The position numbers and the translations under genes were made by a program. Below the pieces are notes generated by a model, which worked only from the letters and a program-made list of their open reading frames with translations, searched no databases and was not told the origin of the DNA. From Pelecanus crispus (Eukaryota; Chordata; Aves; Pelecaniformes; Pelecanidae), in contig NC_134646.1 in NCBI RefSeq assembly GCF_030463565.1, positions 18,891,296-18,955,295 of the forward strand: 64,000 bases of DNA, written 5' to 3'. Positions 57,201 through 64,000 of the stretch are shown here, piece after piece; position 1 is the first letter of the stretch; the number at the start of each line of letters is the position of its first letter.

Positions 57201-60200
57201 CTACAGCATGACTAGAGGGAAACTGCATGCAGGCTTCTCAAAGCCTTTGCAGAGATTCAGCTCCTGCCAGGAATCATCTTTTTTGCACTGGTCTGTCAGA
57301 GAACAGCACTCCTTAGCTGAAGCTATTTCCTACAATAGTCCATCTATGGCTACGATAGACACGAGTAGAATTTTCAAAAATGCTTAAGTTAGCAAAATCA
57401 AATCCTGCTGCCTTTCAGAAAAAATTACACAAGTAAGCACAGTCAGCTATGCTGAAACTCTGATTGACTGAGAAACATGATGCAGACTTGTTAATAACAG
57501 GTTTTGTTAATACAAAAAAGCAACCGCCAAAGATATTTATATTCCTAGTGACACTGAAAAAAAAAAAAAAGAGCTGTATTTATATAATAATTACTAATGA
57601 GTATCATGTGATCCAGATCCAAATCCAGATCATATCTTCAATATTAAGAGGGCAAGAGGAAGATGAGATAGCTAAAAGAAACACCCACCAAGCACAGACC
57701 AAAATCTTCCAACAGGGGAAAATAATATGGCCAGCATTGCTTGTCTAAACAGCATGCTGTTCCATTAGTAGATTTAACTCTGCTGTTATGCTACAACTCC
57801 ATTTAAAAAAAAAAACAAAAACAAACCAACCAAAACCCAACAAAAAACCCCCCCAAAACCTACCACTGTCCAAAAGCTAGAATCCATTGGGTTCACCAGC
57901 AAAACAACCACACACAGAAAAGTTCAATCTTCACAGAAAAGCAGCTATGATGGGCATGATTTTTCTTACTCATGGCAGGATGAAATTACCATAAGCAAGG
58001 TGGTGAACAAAGAACTCAGATGCTCTATTTATTATGCCCACTGGATGTCTATTGTCTTTTGAGACAAAATCCCACAAAGTCCATTCTGTACAGCATAACC
58101 ACAGGATTTTAGCTGCATATAGTGAAGATCAGATAAAAGGCAAATCCAAAACACTTGTCAGGAGACATACCTATTTGTGCTTCCTGACAATCCTCTTGCA
58201 TTTCCAGCATCTCCACAGGCTCTGGAGCTGGCGTTTCTGGTACTTGCAAAAACTCCATCCGCCAGAACTGGAGGGACAGGTGATAAGCAAAGTGGCACGT
58301 ACTGAACTCTTAGCTTTCTTCTGAGCTACTTCTAGAGTTAAGATGGCTTATTAGAACTGTGTGTTTGCACTGGTAGCATGAGAGGCAGGTCACATCTCCA
58401 TACTAAGCCCTGTTTTCGGGGGCTAGACACTGTAAGAGGACCTCTGTGTTCATGCCTGAATCACAAGCGAACAAGTCTTGTGCTGTTATTTATCATCTTA
58501 GCTGTTCGAATTAAAAAAAAAAAATAAATCTACTCCACATAACAATCTGACCAGCAGACTCCAGTTAAGGCAGACCCAGGACTGCACACAGCAAAGTACT
58601 GAAAATCGGCTTACACTCGCAGTGATCAGAGATGCCACTAAGTTCCTCTTTTCCTTCTAGGCATCAAAATGAATTGTCCTAAGCTGTGTAGAACAAAAAT
58701 GGTGACTGAAAACTACAATCTCCAGTCATGAAAGCTGGTGACCAAAAAGTGACCAAAATAGAGCAGGAAGGAAAACGTATGCTGCTGACTATTGCTAGTT
58801 ACCACATCACAACAGGTGCATCGGAAAGGAGAAATTAAAACGGAAAGACTGCATAGGAATGTCAGTTCACTGAAAGAGTTTTCCATGAATCTTCAATGTC
58901 CAGCTAACTTGTGGACAGGATACAGTGCACCACCCTATACAGAAATGGCACACCTCATTCCAGCACCAAAACCAGTCTGCGTTGTCTACCCAGCCTGGAC
59001 TCCCTCCTTCCTGCAGGACTAATTGTTCAGGCGGAGCACCCAAGCAGAGCAGGACTGCTTTTGGTACTGGCCAGGACACTGTGTTGGACAGACATGACTT
59101 CTCTAACTACTACTACTAAGGCATAAACTTATTCTTCCAAGCAGTGATTCCTGGTACTTACCCGGACAACTCCGTCTGAATGTCCTGTTACTATGACGTT
59201 CTGGGTATCCCACTCATTCATCTCTGACACAATGCAACACATTATTTGCTGGCTTCGGCCAGTGAAAGTGTTTACGCTTGCAGTAGGACTGCCATTAATG
59301 CTCCATACATGGATGTAAGTTCCAGCACACGATACAATATCCCCCTGCAAAGACAAGTAACACCTCCATATTTCAACACAAGTCTCATGTTTTCTTCAGA
59401 AAAAATATAAGCCAGGTTAATTTATAAGCCAAGTTCAGCCATCAAGGCTGGCACTTTTCAGGAAGTTCTAGTCAAGCTGAGTTTGGCCATCTCAACAAAC
59501 CTTTAGGACGATATGCATTTTTTAAAAATTGTACATAGAAAACCAGACTTAGTAGCAACCTGTTGTATTTACAGCATATAACGAGTAGACCAATTCATCC
59601 ACTTTTCACAGCGTAACAATCCAACAGTGTATTTTCAGTACTTTCCCTTCTCAGTTTTCAAAGACTCTGCTCACGTTGACTCTGATCTTTTTCACAAACA
59701 TGTACCACCTTAAATTTCATTTGCTTCCTTATTGGGAGAAGAGCAAGAGATGGTCCAAACTAGTGCAGAGGGAAAATGGGAGCTGCAGTCAAACACTGGC
59801 AACACTACAACCACCAGACTACTAGCAGCTAATAAACTGTGCCTCTTGCTACCCCCTCCTTGCACTACAGGCCTGTTTTGTCCTGATTTCAACCACTACA
59901 TCTGCTCCAGTTGCAACATGGTCCATCCAGCCCTGATGGACCAGCTACATAAAGTTTCACTCAGGCAAATTCTTTGATATGCGTGGAAGCTGGATAAATG
60001 GCAACCTGTAACTTATAGGACCACCAAGGAGACAAGCTTTTAGGATACATCTGTTTCCACTACAATTGCCACTGCAGCTCCATCCAAGGTATTTTCTGCT
60101 TCCTTTAAATTAAGCATAAAAGAACAGATGTCAACCAAAGTCACATATCAAAATCTTTTCTTGGCTCCTGTGGAAGGTTTGACAACCCACATCGAACGCC

Positions 60201-63200
60201 ACACTAGCTATACTGCTGCCAGCACTGTTAATAAGCCCTTCCAAGCTCAAGCCTCTTTGCATGGAATAAACCCACGTGCATTCTCTGGACAAAAGATGCA
60301 CATTATTCCCTAAACCAGCTAATTAATTTTCAGATGAGTTATCCATAAGTTTTGCCAAACTAACAGAAGAGCCTAGTTTGTTTTTCTTTGTTTTAACAAT
60401 TTCTTGCTACTATTCCCACTGCACACTGGTGAATGGTATTTAGTTCTTACCGTTAATTCATTTATACAGAGTGCTGAAACTGGAGCCCTGTGACCTCGAA
60501 GCTGTGTTAGAAAAGAGAGTTTATTCAAATCCCAGATGATGCAGGTGCGATCCCGTGATCCACTCACAATTATGTGATAAGCCAACGATGCTGTTAAGCA
60601 TGTGACAGTGTCAGTATGACCCAGTAATGCCTGCAAAACAAAAGTCAGGAGGAACATGCTGCAATCAGGAGAGGGCACAAAAATTACTACATTAAACCCA
60701 CATATCTGAAAAGATTCAGGTAATGTAAACATGAATACCCTATCAGAAGATGCAACTGACTTACAAGTATTCAGTTGGCAACTATTTTCATAATTGAAAA
60801 TGATAGGAGTAATATTTTTTTCCATTTAAAAAGTACTCTCACAAAACCAAATTTCAAGGGTCTAATGTTATATAACCTTCTACTGAAAAAAAAACCAAAC
60901 CCAAAAATAAATTTCCAACCCATTCTGCATCCTCCATCTGCATCAGTAGCCTATTTATAATTCTTTGTAAATATAAAATGGCTCCTATATAAACTTCTGT
61001 TGATGTTTAAGAAAACATAAGGGACACAAGAAAGAGCTGCAATCAAAAAGGCAAAGTCAATTAGAAGGAGGAGAACATTACAAGCATCTACTTGTATTAG
61101 ACCCTGCTGTTACATTTTAGGCTTAACCTAACCATTGGAACAGGAGTCTGGAATACAGTCAGATTATTGCAGCTTATTCAGTTATAAATCATTGCCTAAA
61201 GTACAGTAAATGGCCTTCAATATGCTACCCTGAAATTCAAGATACAGTGTTTTATCTTGCACTGTTCTTAAGTAAGAACATCACAGCTTCTACAATATGT
61301 TGAAGTAGTTGCGGGGTGGGCACGTTTGTTTTGTTTGTGGGTGGGGTTTGTGGTTTTTTTAGGGGGGGATTTTTTTTGGTTTTTTAGTAAACACACAAGA
61401 CTTACTCTGCACTTAGCTGCAGCTGACTTTAAAGCACTGGTGCTTGTCTGTTACACTAGAAGTTGATGTTTTGAATTAACAAAGCAAGAGCAACTTAAGG
61501 TGATCCTGAACAAATATAGTCTGCTCCACAAACATCACTACCAAAAAGAGCAAAGTTTTGCGCAGAAGTGTAATCTAAATACATACATTTTTAAAGAAAA
61601 ATGTAACAAAAAAAATTTTAAACTGAAAAAGAACCTTTAAGGCAGTCTCCTTCATTGCCCTCCCTGACACAGTTTTCAGATGGGGCTATTTTACATACAA
61701 CACTGCAATAAAGCAGACAATTTCACAAAACATACCTGTATAATTTTGTTAACATTGCTACCAAACTCCCCATCTCTCCAAAAAGCTCCTGGTGATCAAC
61801 TATCCTTAAAACCGATGCCGTTTTAAAGACGCATTTTGCCCACTTTGAATGCAGATCAGTACCTTGACTACTGAGCTCTCCAAAGGTCTGCTAGACTTAT
61901 GGTTTCAAAGCTTGCTATTTGAGCAACACCCCTTTCATAATTCCTTTGATCTTGTAACATAATTTATGCAAAAGGTGTCTTTATTATATTTTACCTGTTT
62001 CAGTGTGAGGGCTTTAGCTTTTTCTTTGGAGATGCCCATTTCCCACACACACACCGCTGTGCTTGTTCCTCCAGTGATAACTAGTTTGGGGTTGGGGCAA
62101 ATGGCACACAGTATCTGACCCCATTCTGACAAACATTCATAAACAATTACTGCCTAAAAATAAACAAAACAAAGAAGAATTACTTGCAGGATTAGTGTTT
62201 GGTAGGATAAAAATAAAAACCTGAGTGCCACCCTGCACGCCAGACCATTAGGTAACTTAAGATATCGCTGCTACCCCTTACAAAGTTTTTCCTCAGACAG
62301 AAGCAATTCCAGCCTCTGCCATAAGATGCCTCCCGAGAGAACAGGAGAGATGAGCTTTAACTGCATAGATTTAATTCACTTATGTGTTGCAGGCCTGGTA
62401 AAAAATTATTATTAATTGGTTTATGTCATTCTGTCAGCATTGTGATGAAGACCACCAGATAAGGAACGATAAAATATATGCAGTATAAGAGATTATTTCA
62501 TTCACGTGTGAAATAAATTTCCATTGTTAGATTTCTTCACTCTTGAGTACTAATTGCTTTTGGTACATTCAGCACTGAAACAAATTTCAGATTACAAACC
62601 TTGTCCGACTCGTAGGTACCCAGTCTACAGCTGAAGTCTGCATAGCCCCAAGCAAAAGTTTTATTCCATGCAGGTGGGATGAGAACCTTATTCTGTTCTA
62701 CTGCCAGAATGCCTTTATCGGTACACACGATCTGTCCCACGGGCTCCTTGAGCTCTAAAAAAGAAGATGGGGTTATGTTTTATTGTACAGACAAATACTC
62801 TGATCCCATTAAAGACCCAATGCTCTGCAAAAGCAGGATCTCTGTATTTGCTATGTCATACAAATCTTTGTTTCAACTGCAACGATGGCAACCTTTGCTT
62901 CATTCCTAACAAAGGCAGGGCTAAGCACCATCAGTAGTGGCGAGAACACCCCGAGGATCACAGATAGCTCTGATCCCACCTGCAATGCTGCACAAGGTGT
63001 TCTTCAGACAAGATGTCTGTGGTCATTAAAAGTGATTGTACCATTTTCAGCACAAGTAAAAGTAAGTTTTTGGTACTGATTCCTACATCTTGGCCAAGTG
63101 TTCCCACAGGCTGCATTCCTGACTACAGCCTGTGGTGTTCCTACCTGGTTTTCCCCAAGCTTTGCAAATATAGATTAGTGCTTTCTAATTTTCTGTCTTA

Positions 63201-63950
63201 GAGTGTAGCCCTGCTATGTCCCATATAATACTATGTCCATCTCTCTTTACAGCAGGCAGGCACAAATTCAGTTAATCAACTAGGAAAGAAATCACTGCAT
63301 AGCATTTACCTGCCTCACAGACAATTAACTTCTGTTCAGTCCAGTGTCAAATATGAAGTCAAACACCACCTTTCTTGTCTCAGTGCAGCTACCAACACCA
63401 CCCTTTCCTGGGAACATTTCTGAGTATTTCTTGGCACTGCGATAAAGAACCCTTCTGCTATGAAAAAATCACAAAAATTGAGGCTATCGCAGGCCCAGAA
63501 GCAGTGTACACTGAATATTATTTGTTAAATTAAAACTTTAAAGAGGTGCTTTGGCCCAATTTTATCCCTTTATTTTAAAAAAGTTATGTTAAACCAGCAC
63601 AGATCGGTGCTTCCCAAGTACACTTTAAGGTAGCTAAGAACATAATCTTACAGCATTAGGCTATTTTAAATTTGTCTTTCTCACAAAAGTACAGGCATTA
63701 AGAACCTTAGAACTAAGCAAAACATGGAAAAGGACAATCTTGCTGAAACTCTGAATGCTCTAGCAAAGAGACAGGAACAATTACCGTGGTTTTACAGTTT
63801 ACCTTTCACTGGGGCAAGAGATGGCCGCAGGTTGTCCAAATGATGGAAAAAAATCTTGTCACTTGTGGAACCAGGGGGCATAGAGGTTCCCACAGCCTCT
63901 CCATTCAGTCGGCTTCTAACACGCTTCGGTGGGTGTGGTTTTTTAAAGAG
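54083..63950 (-). CDS. WDFY3: WDFY3 (ALFY), last ten exons: WD40 repeats and FYVE domain, partial
   Basis: Exons in transcript order: 63950-63803, 62754-62600, 62153-61995, 60630-60451, 59344-59162, 58267-58171, 57096-56767, 55693-55582, 55222-55025, 54203-54083. They total 1683 nt, i.e. 560 residues plus stop, with frame kept across all nine GT-AG introns. WDFY3 is a very large BEACH-WD40-FYVE scaffold that links ubiquitinated aggregates and p62 to the autophagy machinery. The visible part starts with the LFKKPHPPKRVRSR segment after BEACH. WD40 repeats follow (for example TGGTSTAVCVWEMG, GSRDRTCIIWDLN, CAGTYIHVWSING, GHSDGVVRFWRM). Next is a Ser/Asp-rich linker with the GFIFVNY LC3/GABARAP-binding segment. 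The FYVE finger comes last, with WVKDE, RRHHCRNC and RVC signatures and four Cys pairs. The N-terminal five-sixths lies outside the window. A polypeptide matching human WDFY3 this closely excludes WDFY4. Confidence 0.97.
55025..55222 (-). CDS. WDFY3: WDFY3 penultimate exon: last WD40 strand and most of FYVE
   Basis: Acceptor TCTTGCAG|GGATCAC and donor CCAGAA|GTAAGC. It encodes DHSRILIGDGRGRVFSWSV, the DHWVKDEGGDSCSGC start of FYVE, and RRHHCRNCGQLFCQ, the basic patch that binds PI3P. Confidence 0.97.
55582..55693 (-). CDS. WDFY3: WDFY3 exon: WD40 region
   Basis: Acceptor TTTCTAG|GATACAG and donor CTCTAA|GTGAGT. It encodes YRWERQLVFRSKLTMHTAFD and RKDNAHPAEITALGIS, a WD40 blade with the usual A-ITAL-IS pattern. 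Confidence 0.97.
56040..56585 (+). mobile_element. LTR copy inside a WDFY3 intron, antisense to the gene
   Basis: The sequence follows the same LTR family as the 5.1 kb copy: CATTAATTTTCTTCATA, GCTGTGTTTTGGGTATGTGG, GGACAGCTGACTCAAACTGA, CCAAAGGGATATTCCACACC, CATCATGCTCAGC, then TTATCTCAACTCACAAGTTC near the 3' side. Both ends are degraded; the first 10-15 bp and the terminal inverted bases are not recognisable. It has no internal coding region, so it is an old solo LTR. It lies between the exons at 55582-55693 and 56767-57096. Confidence 0.8.
56767..57096 (-). CDS. WDFY3: WDFY3 exon: acidic/serine linker with LC3-interacting segment
   Basis: Acceptor GAATCCAG|GGCAGG and donor AAACCAG|GTAAAA. 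It encodes GQEAHEEDSSDSEGDDP, a Ser-rich stretch, SDDSRRWSDQLSLDEKDGF and IFVNYSEGQ. The FIFV core lies at 56878-56867. In human ALFY this segment is the reported LIR motif that binds LC3C and GABARAP proteins; it is intact here with the upstream acidic residues (DEKD). Confidence 0.95.
57805..57862. repeat. A/C-rich low-complexity tract in WDFY3 intron
   Basis: An A-run followed by CAAAAACAAACCAACC-like and CCCCCCC segments. It has the same style as the tracts at 31.26 kb and 24.68 kb. Confidence 0.75.
58171..58267 (-). CDS. WDFY3: WDFY3 exon: WD40 strand and Pro/Glu linker
   Basis: Acceptor CCCTCCAG|TTCTGG and donor AAATAG|GTATGT. It encodes FWRMEFLQVPETPAPEPVEM and LEMQEDCQEAQI. It follows directly from GHSDGVVR of the previous exon. 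Confidence 0.95.
59162..59344 (-). CDS. WDFY3: WDFY3 exon: WD40 repeat
   Basis: Acceptor TCTTTGCAG|GGGGAT and donor GTCCGG|GTAAGT, 61 codons in phase 0. It encodes GDIVSCAGTYIHVWSING, TFTGRSQQIMCCIVSEMNEW and VIVTGHSDGVVR, a WD40 blade with a loop insertion. Confidence 0.97.
60451..60630 (-). CDS. WDFY3: WDFY3 exon: WD40 repeat
   Basis: Acceptor TGTTTTGCAG|GCATTA and donor TTAACG|GTAAGA, exactly 60 codons. It encodes ALLGHTDTVTCLTASLAYH, GSRDRTCIIWDLNKLSFL and RGHRAPVSALCINELT, a textbook GH...WD repeat. Confidence 0.97.
61322..61386. repeat. G/T-rich low-complexity tract in WDFY3 intron
   Basis: GTTTGTTTTGTTTGTGGGTG, GGGTTTGTGG, a run of G and T-runs. It is the sense opposite of the A/C-rich tract at 57805-57862 in the same gene. 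Confidence 0.75.
61995..62153 (-). CDS. WDFY3: WDFY3 exon: WD40 repeat
   Basis: Acceptor TATTTTTAG|GCAGTA and donor AAACAG|GTAAAA, 53 codons. It encodes AVIVYECLSEWGQILCAICP, NPKLVITGGTSTAVCVWEMG and a Lys-rich link ending LKQ. Confidence 0.97.
62600..62754 (-). CDS. WDFY3: WDFY3 exon: first WD40 blade
   Basis: Acceptor TTTTTTAG|AGCTCA and donor GACAAG|GTTTGT, a weaker donor than the others. It encodes LKEPVGQIVCTDKGILAVEQ, NKVLIPPAWNKTFAWGYADF and SCRLGTYESDK. Confidence 0.97.
63803..63950 (-). CDS. WDFY3: WDFY3 exon: link between BEACH domain and WD40 propeller
   Basis: Acceptor GAATTTCAG|CTCTTT and donor GTGAAAG|GTAAAC. It encodes LFKKPHPPKRVRSRLNGEAV, GTSMPPGSTSDKIFFHHLDN and LRPSLAPVK. 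The GEAVGTSMPP part is the most variable compared with the human sequence I recall. The next upstream exon lies past the right edge or is not recognisable in the last 50 bp. Confidence 0.95.
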
Positions 63951-64000
63951 CTGAAATTCATCAAGAAATTAATTATCATCAAAAATTACAGGTTTACAAG

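Noticed and set aside
60631-60825. Open sequence continuing upstream of the WDFY3 60451-60630 exon on the minus strand
   Set aside because: It is intron read-through; the TTTTGCAG acceptor and the in-frame join to LKQ of the previous exon fix the boundary at 60630.
1-64000. CRISPR arrays, bacterial operons, phage genes, tRNA or rRNA genes
   Set aside because: Nothing of the kind was found; the window is vertebrate nuclear DNA and the only repeats are retroelements, duplications and low-complexity tracts.

Overview
The window is nuclear DNA from a bird. It has large introns, two CpG islands, CR1 non-LTR retrotransposons of avian type, and solo LTRs of a family I recognise from bird genomes. 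Two protein-coding genes can be read with certainty; both were identified by recalled similarity to the vertebrate proteins, not by a database search.

Gene 1, on the plus strand, is PPM1K, the mitochondrial matrix PP2C-type phosphatase that activates branched-chain keto acid dehydrogenase. Its promoter is a CpG island at about 25.1-26.4 kb, with a non-coding first exon ending at 25811. Six coding exons run from 29290 to 40624, and every junction keeps the frame. They encode 372 residues, the length I recall for the human protein, with all PP2C motifs intact.

Gene 2, on the minus strand, is the 3' end of WDFY3 (ALFY), the scaffold for selective autophagy of aggregates. Ten exons at 63950-54083 encode the last 560 residues: the segment after the BEACH domain, the WD40 repeats, the LC3/GABARAP-interacting segment and the C-terminal FYVE zinc finger. 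A 3' UTR of about 3.7 kb probably extends to about 50.42 kb. The rest of the gene lies beyond the right edge. The two genes are convergent, with roughly 7-10 kb between their ends.

The left 25 kb has no recognisable coding exon. It holds a minus-oriented solo LTR (5.1-5.7 kb), a plus-oriented CR1 (7.7-8.6 kb), a CpG island with two NRF1 palindromes (8.6-9.66 kb), a minus-oriented CR1 of the same subfamily (9.9-10.36 kb) and a second LTR remnant (21.6-21.8 kb). A third LTR copy sits in a WDFY3 intron (56.0-56.6 kb).

I found no unknown multi-gene system. The items most worth a second look are the orphan CpG island between inverted CR1 copies, possible G-quadruplex tracts in the WDFY3 3' UTR, an RFX-type palindrome in an AT-rich block, recurrent A/C- or G/T-rich tracts in opposite orientations, a diverged local duplication in PPM1K intron 1, and an unassigned 298-bp open segment with splice signals antisense to the PPM1K 3' region.
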